64,000 bases of DNA from Halobacillus kuroshimensis DSM 18393 (GTDB lineage Bacteria > Bacillota > Bacilli > Bacillales > Halobacillaceae). Positions 8,892-17,135 of this stretch are shown here, in pieces; the stretch's first letter is position 1; every line of letters starts with the position of its first letter. The translations under genes and the position numbers were made by a program. The notes below the pieces were generated by a model that was given only the letters and a program-made list of their open reading frames with translations, ran no database searches and was not told the origin of the DNA. The stretch spans positions 157,392 through 221,391 of the forward strand of contig NZ_AUDY01000013.1 of NCBI RefSeq assembly GCF_000425705.1. The letters run 5' to 3'.

Positions 8892-9830
8892 TTATAAATC
8901 TTCAATCCTCTTCCTCATTTGTTCCTTCCATTCCTGGCCTGCCTGGAACATGTCCAGCTTCCGGGACGCCTGCCTTTGATGTTTGCGGATCAGCACCTGG
9001 ATATAGGGTATGACAGCTGACCGGGATACCCACTCAAATAACGGCTGCTTCCTATCTGTGATAAACGATCCATCGACGCGGCCTTCATAGTAATCACGTA
9101 TCCACCCTGCTTCCTCACTCCTTTCCTGTAAGAGCAGAAAAACAGGAAGCGTCCACTTCTTGTTAATGAGATCATTCTTAGAGTCAAAACGCACAATGTC
9201 CTGCAGGTCATTCACTAATTGAGCCGCAATTCCAAAACTCTCAGCATACAACCGAATTCCTGAAAGGTCTTCATTCTCGCAAAAAGCTGCTCCGGCCATA
9301 CAGGCACAAGCCATCAGCGAACCGGATTTCCGCTTGATCATCCTCAGAAACTCTTCCTCCGTAGAAGCTGATTCATTCAGGTCTGCGTGCTGGCCATTCA
9401 CCGCCTGCAGGACCTGCTGATGCATGGCCTGAAGAGCATCCGAAGATGTTTCTTTTTGAAAAGGGGACGCTTGCATCAGCTGCATGCTCAGCATTAAAAA
9501 CCCCGTCGAAATATTCATGGACGAGGCACTAGAGACCTGACTCCAAGGTTTATCTCCAGCATCTTCATCCTGAAGATCATCCAGGATATCGAGAGCCAGA
9601 ATTAAAAACTCGATAGCTGCCGATAAAACATACACACCTTCCTGCTTCTCCCTGCTATGGATGTGAAAGTGCAGCTGTGTCAACGGCGAAAAGGAAAACC
9701 CTTCTGCTTTCTTATAGGAGATAAAACGCTCGGCCAGTCGGGCAAGGCCGGCTTCGTTCATATGAGTCTTCACCGCTTGAACCATCATGCTGTATAAATG
9801 GTCGGGTGAATAACCCGGAAACATTCCCAT
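8892..9830 (-). CDS. comQ: ComQ isoprenyl transferase that modifies ComX
   Basis: The 312-residue protein belongs to the polyprenyl synthetase fold. The first aspartate-rich motif is DDLQD at residues 84-88 and the second is NDLQD at 207-211; these bind the Mg-diphosphate of the prenyl donor. The second motif has Asn at its first place, a common deviation in ComQ proteins compared with true chain-elongating synthases. The start has RBS GGGAGGTGG ahead of ATG 9830. It heads the comQXPA operon and is predicted to transfer a geranyl or farnesyl group to a Trp of ComX; the chain length cannot be read from sequence. Confidence 0.93.
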   Translation of the reverse strand: MGMFPGYSPDHLYSMMVQAVKTHMNEAGLARLAERFISYKKAEGFSFSPLTQLHFHIHSREKQEGVYVLSAAIEFLILALDILDDLQDEDAGDKPWSQVSSASSMNISTGFLMLSMQLMQASPFQKETSSDALQAMHQQVLQAVNGQHADLNESASTEEEFLRMIKRKSGSLMACACMAGAAFCENEDLSGIRLYAESFGIAAQLVNDLQDIVRFDSKNDLINKKWTLPVFLLLQERSEEAGWIRDYYEGRVDGSFITDRKQPLFEWVSRSAVIPYIQVLIRKHQRQASRKLDMFQAGQEWKEQMRKRIEDL

Positions 9831-9878
9831 ACGCCACCTCCCTTTCCAAAAAATGTGTCGATATCTGATTGCAAAACA

Positions 9879-9906
9879 ACACTATCACATCCAGAATAAA
9901 CGTCAA
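9879..9906 (-). promoter_or_regulatory. Candidate SigA promoter of comQX
   Basis: On the minus strand TTGACG (9906-9901), a 16-nt spacer and TAGTGT (9884-9879) with an extended TGA just before it. It ends about 50 nt upstream of the comQ start. The -10 is weak. Confidence 0.45.
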
Positions 9907-10487
9907 AAGGTAGTAAAGTATTATGTAATTAGATAGAAAATTCTTCCCCCATCTTCCCTTGTGTACGTCCTCCACTCGTTTGTGACGGATTTACTCTCTC
10001 ATAGGCTTGTGAGGAAATGTTACCTTTTTGTCATATAAATGTTATCTTTTCGTTATAATCAGAGTTTCCTATTCATGCTTGAAAGATGTTTTTCAAATAC
10101 TCCTTAAACAGCACAGCAGACGTACATCAGTGCCCCACACCTTTAAGCATTCATGAGTGTTTTGTATAGACAAATGATAAGCCGCCTTTACTTATCAGGC
10201 CGTCTTTGCTTAACACCATCGAAAGGTTCATTTTCTGACCGTACAAAAGAAACCGCTCTCATTCATATGCGTCTTTTTACACACGCTATTTTCCGTGAAC
10301 AGGGCTATTATAAATTTATGGGAATTAAAAGGGTTTAAATACCCAGCTTGTAATGTGACAATTTATGAAATTTTTTCTAGGACCACCCGTTTTGAAGGCC
10401 TATTTACTGTATTTTTACAAAGCACGACTTCTCACATTGACGTGTATCCCGGACAGCCCTCAACATAGACCATTCATAAATGAAGCA
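9907..10487. other. Intergenic region without a convincing gene
   Basis: About 580 nt separate the comQ promoter from the argS promoter. Only a 61-codon frame (10153-10338) is open; it lacks a good RBS and family features. A 7-bp inverted repeat, TGATAAG (10175-10181) and CTTATCA (10191-10197), is present. I see nothing else I can support. Confidence 0.5.
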
Positions 10488-10516
10488 TTGCATCATCGCA
10501 GGAAATCCGATATAAT
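10488..10516 (+). promoter_or_regulatory. SigA promoter of the argS leader
   Basis: TTGCAT at 10488-10493, a 17-nt spacer and a perfect TATAAT at 10511-10516, about 20 nt upstream of the T-box leader. Confidence 0.8.
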
Positions 10517-10536
10517 CTTTTCAACTATTCAAAATC

Positions 10537-10764
10537 AATGACAAAGAGAGTAGCCGGCAGGAAGGTCACAGCGAACCGGGGGTGGTGGAAGCCCGGATGT
10601 CCTTCTGTCGGTGAACCGGACTTTGGAGATGTTCTTCTGAAACAGAAGTAGGAAGATCCGGGGGCACCCCGTTATCAAATTCAAGCGGCTGATTTATATT
10701 CAGCTATAAGAGTGGCACCGCGAGCCCAGGCCTCGTCTCTTTTTTTAGAGACGGGGCCTTTTTA
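10537..10764 (+). ncRNA. T-box riboswitch of argS, likely specifier CGG (Arg)
   Basis: The leader has a typical stem I with an apical region reading GCGAACCGGGGGTGGTGG, and the T-box sequence AGAGTGGCACCGCG at 10709-10722, whose GGC-side bulge pairs with an uncharged tRNA acceptor end. Directly after it a terminator forms from arms 10728-10740 and 10747-10759 followed by T residues. A plausible specifier is CGG at 10617-10619, followed by the usual purine, which is an arginine codon and agrees with the downstream arginyl-tRNA synthetase. Uncharged tRNA-Arg should favour the antiterminator and raise argS expression. The exact register of the specifier loop is my inference. Confidence 0.92.
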
Positions 10765-10785
10765 TATGGAAAAGGAGGAGTATAG

Positions 10786-12465
10786 ATGGAAAAGCAGATG
10801 ACAGCACTTCAAATATCTCACATACTCGGAGAGGAATATCCACGCGAATGGGTGGAGTCATTGATAGAGGTCCCGAAAAAAGCATACTTTGGTGATGTCT
10901 CCTTCCCCTGCTTCGCTTTAGCCAAGTCGATGCGTAAAAAACCAGCCATCATTGCCGGCGAAATCGCCACCAGACTGAAACACCCTGTCTTTGATCAGGT
11001 GGAGGTCCAGGGTGGTTATATCAACATCTTTTTTGACCGCTCGTTCATTACCGAACATACGTTGAATCAAGTCCTTGAGGACCCTGAAGCTTATGGCAGC
11101 CACACCTTTGGGGAGGGGAAAAACGTAGTCTTTGATATGTCCTCTCCGAACATTGCCAAACCCTTCTCCATGGGTCACCTCCGCTCCACCGTCATTGGAA
11201 ATGCCCTGGCCAATCTTATGGAAAAGTGCGGCTATACTCCCGTAAAGGTCAACTACATCGGAGATTACGGGACACAGTTCGGAAAACTACTGGCCGCCTA
11301 CACCCGCTGGGGCGATCCAGATGTCGTCGAAGCTGATCCAATCAAGGAACTGACTAAGCTATATGTGACGTTCCACGAAGCTGCCGAGAAAGAACCTTCC
11401 CTCATTGAAGAAGGCAGAGAATGGTTCAAGAAGCTGGAAACTCAGGACCCGGAGGCTCTCACCCTTTGGAACTGGTTCCGCGAAGCCTCCCTGAACGAAT
11501 TCAACACGTTATATGAAATGCTTGGAGTGGATTTTGATTGGACTCGTGGAGAGGCTTATTATACAGACAAAATGGAGCCTGTCATCAAACTTTTGGATGA
11601 AAAGGGTCTGTTGGAAACATCAGAAGGAGCGGATGTGGTTCAACTGGGAGATACGATGCCACCATGTCTAATCCGTAAAAGCAACGGTACCACTACCTAT
11701 GCCACCCGTGATCTCGCTGCCGCCATCGACCGCTACCAGTCTTATCCTTTTGAAAAAAGTCTGTATGTTGTTGGCAGTGAACAATCGCTCCACTTTCAGC
11801 AGATGAAGCTTGTATTGAAAAAGGCGGGATTTGAGTGGGCAGACCGATTGGAGCATGTCTCGTTCGGGATGATTCTGCAGGATGGAAAAAAGATGTCTAC
11901 GAGAAAAGGGAAGACGATTTTGTTGGAACAAGCCCTGGAGGAAGCCGTAGACCAGGCGCTCTTGAATATGAAAGAGAAAAATCCGAACCTCACGAACCCT
12001 GAAGAAACAGCACGCCAGGTCGGAGTTGGAGCCGTGATTTTTCACGATTTAAAGCAGGATCGACGTCATGACATTGAATTTTCTCTCGAGGATATGCTTA
12101 CCTTTGAAGGAAATACCGGTCCTTATCTGCAGTACACCCATGCCCGCGCATGCTCGCTTTTACGTAAAGGCAGCTTTTCGGCAGAAACTCCGCAGCCGGC
12201 TGGTGACGACCCTGAAGCCTGGCCTTTAGTGAAAGCGGTCCGTGCATTTCCGGAAATGACTCAAACGGCCTGCTCGACCAATGATCCGTCTAAAATTGCC
12301 CGTTACCTGCTGGACCTTGCCCGAACGTTCAATCACTATTATGCCAAATCAAAAATTCTCGGCTCCCCTTCCCAACAGGAACGCCTGACGCTCGTTTATG
12401 CATTTGCCGTCGTGCTGAAGGAAGGGCTGCGTCTGCTTGGAATGGCTGCACCAGAACATATGTAA
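10786..12465 (+). CDS. argS: Arginine--tRNA ligase
   Basis: The 559-residue class I synthetase has an N-terminal Add-1-like tRNA-binding domain (about 1-110), the HIGH-type signature SPNIAKPFSMGHLRS (120-134), a catalytic Rossmann core, the KMSTRKG loop (369-375) and the helical anticodon-binding DALR domain to the C-terminus. It charges tRNA-Arg with arginine using ATP. Length matches B. subtilis ArgS (about 556). RBS AAAGGAGGAG precedes ATG 10786. The gene is monocistronic behind a T-box leader, so it responds to arginine starvation; whether a second argS exists elsewhere cannot be told here. Confidence 0.97.
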   Translation: MEKQMTALQISHILGEEYPREWVESLIEVPKKAYFGDVSFPCFALAKSMRKKPAIIAGEIATRLKHPVFDQVEVQGGYINIFFDRSFITEHTLNQVLEDPEAYGSHTFGEGKNVVFDMSSPNIAKPFSMGHLRSTVIGNALANLMEKCGYTPVKVNYIGDYGTQFGKLLAAYTRWGDPDVVEADPIKELTKLYVTFHEAAEKEPSLIEEGREWFKKLETQDPEALTLWNWFREASLNEFNTLYEMLGVDFDWTRGEAYYTDKMEPVIKLLDEKGLLETSEGADVVQLGDTMPPCLIRKSNGTTTYATRDLAAAIDRYQSYPFEKSLYVVGSEQSLHFQQMKLVLKKAGFEWADRLEHVSFGMILQDGKKMSTRKGKTILLEQALEEAVDQALLNMKEKNPNLTNPEETARQVGVGAVIFHDLKQDRRHDIEFSLEDMLTFEGNTGPYLQYTHARACSLLRKGSFSAETPQPAGDDPEAWPLVKAVRAFPEMTQTACSTNDPSKIARYLLDLARTFNHYYAKSKILGSPSQQERLTLVYAFAVVLKEGLRLLGMAAPEHM

Positions 12466-12540
12466 ATCAGGAACATTTCCAACATCCGCCCGCTTTCTAT
12501 TATAATGAAGGTAAGACTTTAATCAGGGGGCGGATGTTCA

Positions 12541-12771
12541 ATGTATCCTTTGTACTATGCCATCATCATTGTTTTGTCGATTACCGCTTTGGTCGGTACG
12601 GTTGTCATTGCCAAAAACATGGACAAGTCAGAAAACCAGCTGACCCCGGAAGAGGATCTGCAGCACTTGAAATCCGATAATAAAGATCAAGGCAGCATTC
12701 CTTTACTTTCCACGATCTACGCGATCACTTTTGTAATCACTATTATTCTTATCTGGATTTTTATTTTCTAG
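12541..12771 (+). CDS. Small two-helix membrane protein
   Basis: The 76-residue protein has a TM helix at about 5-24, a charged cytoplasmic or external loop (KNMDKSENQLTPEEDLQHL), and a second TM helix at about 53-75. RBS GGGGGCGG lies upstream of ATG 12541. I recognise no family. It is a separate unit between argS and the YkuK-like gene with its own terminator. Confidence 0.65.
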   Translation: MYPLYYAIIIVLSITALVGTVVIAKNMDKSENQLTPEEDLQHLKSDNKDQGSIPLLSTIYAITFVITIILIWIFIF

Positions 12772-12802
12772 GGCCTGTTCCACTCACCATCAGGTCCTTT
12801 TT
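12771..12802 (+). terminator. Terminator of the small membrane protein gene
   Basis: GGGCCTG (12771-12777) pairs with CAGGTCC (12791-12797) with one G-T pair, followed by five T. Confidence 0.65.
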
Positions 12803-13127
12803 CCAGCGCCAGGCTTTTCCTAATCCCCGTTATCCACTGCCTACGCATTATCTCCATCGGAAATGATATGGCCCCAAGCTTTGCAGTCCTTGTATTCCCC
12901 TTCCTCTGCACATTGACTATTTTTTACATAATTTGCGTAGAATGCACACATACTCTATTTAAAAACATGTTATCTTTCAAGCAGGTCTATGAATATCCTA
13001 ATAACAGAATGGTCACAGCTGCTTGGATGGAGAACGGTTTCACGGCAGGACAATCAGGGATTACCCAAGGAGGAAAAAGGGAATACACTTATCCCCCACA
13101 CTCCACTGCCTAGAAATAAAAAAGGAG
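12803..13127. other. Intergenic region, nothing identified
   Basis: About 325 nt with two overlapping open frames in different phases, neither with an RBS or recognisable product. The upstream in-frame extension of the YkuK-like gene (from 13023) crosses it but is not needed for a full-length protein. Confidence 0.4.
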
Positions 13128-13136
13128 ATGGCAAAT

Positions 13137-13661
13137 GTGCACCAGCCCGATTTGTTTCAAAACCTCACGCATAAAAAAATGGGATTTCCAGAAGTGTTCT
13201 CACATATTTTAACATTTATGAAACGGGAGCCTGTCGGGAATTACCGTTTGATGGTAGGAACAGATTCACAAGTCCACCCTTCCCGCACGCTGTTTATTAC
13301 CGGAGTTGTCATTCAACGGGTAGGAAAAGGAGCCTGGGCCTGTTATCGCAAAGAAGTCATAACCAGGGAAATGACTACCCTGCATGAGCGGATTTCCTAT
13401 GAAACGTCTTTAACAGAGCGGGTCGCCTCCCTTTTTACAGAAGAACGAAAAAATGAGTTAATTGATATCGTCCTTCCCCACATCTACAAAGGTGCGACAT
13501 TTACAATGGAAGGACACATTGATATAGGTTCCGGTGACCGGAACCGGACAAGAGTCTATGTAAATGAAATGGTGGCGAGGATTGAATCCCTTGGTATGGA
13601 ACCAAAAATCAAGCCGGACTCGATTGCCGCCAGCAGCTATGCGAACCGATATACCAAATAA
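13137..13661 (+). CDS. YkuK-like ribonuclease H-like protein (DUF458)
   Basis: I choose GTG 13137 because AAAGGAG lies 9 nt before it and the product of 174 residues matches B. subtilis YkuK (172). ATG 13128 is too close to that RBS. The sequence shows RLMVGTDSQVHPSRTLFITGVVI, split by its DSQ motif, MEGHIDIGSGDRNRT and the C-terminal KPDSIAASSYANRYTK, all typical of the DUF458 RNase H-like fold with conserved Asp. Function in cells is not established. It is not evidently in an operon with the next gene, though only 35 nt separate them. Confidence 0.85.
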   Translation: MHQPDLFQNLTHKKMGFPEVFSHILTFMKREPVGNYRLMVGTDSQVHPSRTLFITGVVIQRVGKGAWACYRKEVITREMTTLHERISYETSLTERVASLFTEERKNELIDIVLPHIYKGATFTMEGHIDIGSGDRNRTRVYVNEMVARIESLGMEPKIKPDSIAASSYANRYTK

Positions 13662-13696
13662 CCTCCCTAAGGTTGTTTGAAGGAGAGGAGCATTCT

Positions 13697-13951
13697 ATGT
13701 ATCAAAAGGCTGTGACATCCCTCGTACTGGGCATCATGTCCATCTTCCTCCCTCTAGCCGGATTAATTACAGGCATCATCGGCATCGTGATGGCCAATGC
13801 CTTCTTACGCAGCGAAGAGGAGGAAAAAGAAAGCGGCCGTCACTTTGCGACAGCAGGAAAAATCTGTTCCATCATTGGGATCTGCATCCAGGTCAGTGTC
13901 CTGCTGATGCTGGCAGCCGGCTTCTACCTTTTCGGATTTTTCCACTCATAA
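13697..13951 (+). CDS. Small membrane protein with two hydrophobic segments (DUF4190-like)
   Basis: The start is ATG 13697 with AAGGAGAGGAG before it; an upstream TTG in frame is unlikely. The 84-residue product has a Gly-rich TM helix (about 5-30, LVLGIMSIFLPLAGLITGI), a charged loop ending SGRHFATAGK, and a second TM helix at about 53-80. This is the pattern of DUF4190-like proteins of unknown function. It may be co-transcribed with the YkuK-like gene. Confidence 0.7.
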   Translation: MYQKAVTSLVLGIMSIFLPLAGLITGIIGIVMANAFLRSEEEEKESGRHFATAGKICSIIGICIQVSVLLMLAAGFYLFGFFHS

Positions 13952-13986
13952 AAAACGCCCTCCACATACATGGAGGACGTCTTTTT
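13951..13986. terminator. Bidirectional terminator between convergent genes
   Basis: A stem built on CCTCCA and TGGAGG with A- and T-tracts on its two sides serves the DUF4190-like gene and the peroxiredoxin gene. Confidence 0.85.
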
Positions 13987-13990
13987 GGAC

Positions 13991-14644
13991 TTATGCGTTT
14001 ACTTTTTTCAGCTCTTGGAGAACTTCAGAAGGTTCCGCACGGTCTTTATAGTCAGATTTTGTATATTCGTATACAACCGTACCATCTGTATCAATGATGT
14101 AGGTAGCGGATACTGGAAGCGTCCAGGAATCGTCTCCATTATGCTTGTCTACATTCAATCCTTTATCCTTATACACATCTACAAGATAATCCGGAAGCTC
14201 ATAAACAAGGTTGAACTGCTGAGCAACTTTGTTTCCAACATCACTCAATACGTGATAATCCAGGTCGTTTTTCTCCTGAGTAGTCATGGATTGATCCGGC
14301 GTCTGCGGGCTGATGGCAATCAGCTGAGCTCCTTCATTGTGGATATCATCCATGATTTCCTGATACGCACGCAGCTCCATGTTGCAGTAAGGGCACCAGC
14401 CGCCGCGGTAGAAAGTTACGATAGCAGGACCCTGCTTCAGCTGTTCGGACAGCTGAACCTGACCGCCTTTGGCATCTGGAAGGATGAAGTCCGGGGCTTT
14501 TTCTCCTTTGGAAAGACCGTTCCCCTCTTCAGAGGCTTCCAATTCATTAATGGCGTCGCTCATTTTGTCCTGAACTTCCTGGGAAGCATTCTGTTTGAAT
14601 TTCTCGATGTATTGGTCAAATTGTCTGCGCATATCTGTCGTCAT
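13991..14644 (-). CDS. Peroxiredoxin-like (AhpC/TSA family) protein
   Basis: Start ATG 14644 is set by AAAGGAG 9 nt upstream; the longer frame would overlap the upstream gene. The 217-residue protein has a helical N-terminal extension (about 1-45), then a thioredoxin fold with PDFILPDAKG and FYRGGWCPYCNMEL, giving Cys84 and Cys87 in a CPYC arrangement, close to the thioredoxin-like branch of the AhpC/TSA superfamily. It is predicted to be cytoplasmic and to reduce peroxides or act as a thiol oxidoreductase. It lies 25 nt downstream of the EutH-like gene on the same strand and may share its transcript. Confidence 0.85.
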   Translation of the reverse strand: MTTDMRRQFDQYIEKFKQNASQEVQDKMSDAINELEASEEGNGLSKGEKAPDFILPDAKGGQVQLSEQLKQGPAIVTFYRGGWCPYCNMELRAYQEIMDDIHNEGAQLIAISPQTPDQSMTTQEKNDLDYHVLSDVGNKVAQQFNLVYELPDYLVDVYKDKGLNVDKHNGDDSWTLPVSATYIIDTDGTVVYEYTKSDYKDRAEPSEVLQELKKVNA

Positions 14645-14669
14645 TTGAAAAACTCCTTTATAATCAATT

Positions 14670-15785
14670 TCACTCTTCATTATACGAAGAATCCTCTTCT
14701 TCATAAAATGAAACGTCTTGTCTCGTTAGAATTAGGGCTAAACTCACAGCAAGAATACCTGCACTTAATTTGCCCACGATCACCGGAAGTATCATATCCG
14801 GCTGGACGCCGGCCACAAAAGCGAAGTGGCTTCCGAATACAAATGCCCCGCTGACTGCAAAGGCCGCATTGACCGTCTTCCCTCTATCGTCCATGTCCTT
14901 CATGACGGCAAGCATCGGCAAATGATGGGCAAGCGATGCGATGAACCCTGTCATCGATACTGCATTCATCCCGAGACGTCTTCCCGCACGGGTGAGCACT
15001 TTTTCGCCGTGCCTGCTGATAAACGCCACCAGCGGATAAGCCCCTGCAAGTGTGACAGTAATTTTACCGACGATGAGGATCCCTTCCGATAAGGGAGCCA
15101 TGCCGGGGAGAACTGTTATGCCTGTTAACGTTTCAATAATGATAAGAGCAAGCCCTGAAATAATAATGATTTCGACCGCTTTGCCGAAGTAGGAAAACAG
15201 ACGAATGGTCAAGGCTGTGAAGAGCCAGAGACCGGCGGCGATAAAAAGGGATAGAACCATGGCCGGAAGCAGATTTCTAAGCATCCACCCCGTTTCATAG
15301 CCGGCTGTCCACCCGCCGATGAAACAGCCGATCGGAATCGTCACCATTCCTGCGAGAATTCCCTTCGCGAAAAAAGGATGGTCCTTTTTCGCTACAACGG
15401 TCAAGGCAACTGGAATGGTAAACACAAGCGTAGGGCCCATCATCGTCCCAAGCAGAGCCCACGAAAAAACAGCCGCTTCTTTGTCTGCCGCGAGCGATTC
15501 CGCCAAAGGGTAAGCCCCCATGTCAATCGCAAGCAGCATAGAAGCAAACATAGAAGGATCCGCTCCAACAGCCTGGAACAAGGGAGTGACGACCGGCGCG
15601 AGCCATCTGGACAGCACCGGGGCGAGAGAGATGATCCCCACCATAGACAAGGCCAGTGGGCCCATCATCATAAAGGCTTCATAAAACCGCCATCCTAAGG
15701 CAAGGCGGTGATTCAATATGTAGTAATCAAGAGCTCCAAGAACCATAAAGGCGCACATAACTATAAGAATGATGTCATTCAACAC
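14670..15785 (-). CDS. eutH: EutH-like ethanolamine permease
   Basis: The 371-residue protein has about ten transmembrane helices and matches the EutH family in its start (MLNDIILIVMCAFMVLGALD, an aligned N-terminal helix) and in the motif MLLAIDMGAYPLAESLA. EutH imports ethanolamine. No other eut gene (ammonia lyase, EutR-like regulator, microcompartment shell) lies in the window, so its use is uncertain: lipid head-group amine or choline-related scavenging is possible. It is followed by the peroxiredoxin gene. Confidence 0.85.
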   Translation of the reverse strand: MLNDIILIVMCAFMVLGALDYYILNHRLALGWRFYEAFMMMGPLALSMVGIISLAPVLSRWLAPVVTPLFQAVGADPSMFASMLLAIDMGAYPLAESLAADKEAAVFSWALLGTMMGPTLVFTIPVALTVVAKKDHPFFAKGILAGMVTIPIGCFIGGWTAGYETGWMLRNLLPAMVLSLFIAAGLWLFTALTIRLFSYFGKAVEIIIISGLALIIIETLTGITVLPGMAPLSEGILIVGKITVTLAGAYPLVAFISRHGEKVLTRAGRRLGMNAVSMTGFIASLAHHLPMLAVMKDMDDRGKTVNAAFAVSGAFVFGSHFAFVAGVQPDMILPVIVGKLSAGILAVSLALILTRQDVSFYEEEDSSYNEE

Positions 15786-15837
15786 AGGCTCCCCCTCCTC
15801 TCTCCATCTCCTTCATTCTAGTGAACTTTCTCCCATA

Positions 15838-16253
15838 AAAAAAGCCTGTGTTAACCAGTTAGAGTTGTCCATTTGTCGTGTAAAGGGTCACATTCCGCTT
15901 ATCTGTGGATGAATGCCGCGGGCATCACCATCGAACGCTTCTCGTGTACGCAGGTTCGCAGATTCAAAAGAACGGCATGGGCTGCGCTACTGCCGCTTGC
16001 GTGAAAAAAAAGGGGAAGGAACAGTCGCGGATGACGGCTGGCTGCCGGAATATGAAAAAGACTCTCCTCCATCCAGCAAGGATAAGCTGGGTGAAGGAGA
16101 GTCTTTTTCGATGTTAAAGAACGCCCAAGGAGCGGGGCCCCTTCCACTCCTGCGGAAAGCTCGGGCGCTCGTCCACGGAAAGGGAAGGGGCTTTCGCTCC
16201 TGGCGGTAAAAAAGAAAAAAAGCTTGTAAAGAAACAGAGGTTTCTCTACAAGC
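15838..16253. repeat. Dispersed intergenic repeat, copy A
   Basis: About 415 nt that align nearly end to end with 27795-28252: shared landmarks are GTTAGAGTTGTCCATTTGTC, AACGGCATGGGCTGCG, CTCCTCCATCCAGCAAGGAT, CCCCTTCCACTCCTGCGGAA and a terminal hairpin (AGCTTGTAAAGAAAC with GTTTCTCTACAAGCT). A second hairpin is formed by AGACTCTCCT and its complement around 16065-16112. Copy A lacks about 42 nt present in copy B after CTCCTGCGGAA. Open frames crossing it have no gene-like features. It lies between the divergent eutH-like start and the msrA 3' end. Confidence 0.9.
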
Positions 16254-16279
16254 TGATCCCCTCAGTGAGGGACTTTTCA

Positions 16280-16753
16280 TCAGCCGATGGAGCAGGCCGC
16301 AGAGCCATGTTTTTGAATGTATTTCTGGTGATGCTCTTCCGCTTCAAAGAAGGAAGAAGCCTCTTCCACTTGCGTAGCGATCGGACGCTTAAAGACCCCC
16401 TTGGCACTCCATTCACTGATTTTCTCTTCTGCAATGTACTTCTGGCTTGCATCTGTATAGAAGATCACTGAACGGTATTGATGTCCTACATCAATACCCT
16501 GACGGTTTACCTGTGTCGGGTCATGGGCTTCAAAAAAGATATTGACCAGTTTTGCATACGTAATCACAGCAGGGTTGTATTCGATGCGGACGGCTTCCGC
16601 ATGACCGGTATCCCCCTGCTTCACTTCTTCATAAGAAGGATTTTCGAGATGCCCTCCGATATAACCAACGGTTGTGCCCGTTACCCCTTCGAATTTCTCA
16701 AAAAATGCTTCTACTCCCCAAAAACACCCTGCGCCGAAAATTGCTGTTGCCAT
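16280..16753 (-). CDS. msrA: Peptide-methionine (S)-S-oxide reductase
   Basis: The product from ATG 16753 is 157 residues and begins MATAIFGAGCFWGVEAFFEK, a conserved MsrA start with nucleophilic Cys10 in GCFWG. Further family motifs are TVGYIGG, GHAEAVRIEYNP, HDPTQVNRQG and GHQYRSVIFY. A second Cys near the C-terminus (SAACSIG) may serve in resolving. It repairs oxidised methionine with thioredoxin as reductant. The long upstream in-frame extension (to 16882) runs through a riboswitch terminator and is not coding. A SAM-I riboswitch controls it. Confidence 0.96.
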   Translation of the reverse strand: MATAIFGAGCFWGVEAFFEKFEGVTGTTVGYIGGHLENPSYEEVKQGDTGHAEAVRIEYNPAVITYAKLVNIFFEAHDPTQVNRQGIDVGHQYRSVIFYTDASQKYIAEEKISEWSAKGVFKRPIATQVEEASSFFEAEEHHQKYIQKHGSAACSIG

Positions 16754-16818
16754 ATCTACATCTTCCCTTTCCTTTAACGCAACTTCTATCGAGAGCCATG
16801 ACGGGCATGCTGATATGC

Positions 16819-16856
16819 AAAAAACCCCTTTTCTTATCCACATAAGAAAAGGGGTT
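16819..16856 (-). terminator. Riboswitch-controlled terminator upstream of msrA
   Basis: AACCCCTTTTCTTAT and ATAAGAAAAGGGGTT form a long stem on the minus strand, followed by a T-tract. It is the expression platform of the SAM-I element. Confidence 0.92.
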
Positions 16857-16869
16857 CGTATCAATCCGT

Positions 16870-16997
16870 ACGATCCTCTCATCTCTTAGGATGGTATTCA
16901 TCCTACAGGAATTGGCACCGTTCTCGTCAATCCGTGGATTGATTCGATGGTTGCCGGGCATCAAAGGGCCAGTCCCTCCGCCTCTCTGGATAAGAAG
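16870..16997 (-). ncRNA. SAM-I (S-box) riboswitch aptamer
   Basis: Read on the minus strand it contains CTTATCCAGAGAGGCGGAGG, then GACTGGCCCTTTGATGCCCG, GCAACC, GGTGCCAATTCCTG and GATGAGAGGA, which are the canonical S-box blocks in order. S-adenosylmethionine binding should favour the terminator downstream and lower msrA expression, so low SAM or methionine raises the repair enzyme. Confidence 0.97.
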
Positions 16998-17135
16998 TTT
17001 CCGTTATTTATTTAATGTTGGTTATCATCATACTACGTTTCAGTAACGAAGTAAAGAATGAATGATGATCCTTTTTGTATCATCATTGTATTCACACTTT
17101 AGCATGACTATGCCAGTCCACGCAAAAGAAAAGAC

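Noticed and set aside
10153..10338. A 61-codon frame between comQ and argS
   Set aside because: Weak or no RBS, no conserved feature.
13970..14854. A 294-codon plus-strand frame antisense to the peroxiredoxin and the end of the EutH-like gene
   Set aside because: It lies opposite two clear genes, has no RBS and no family motif.
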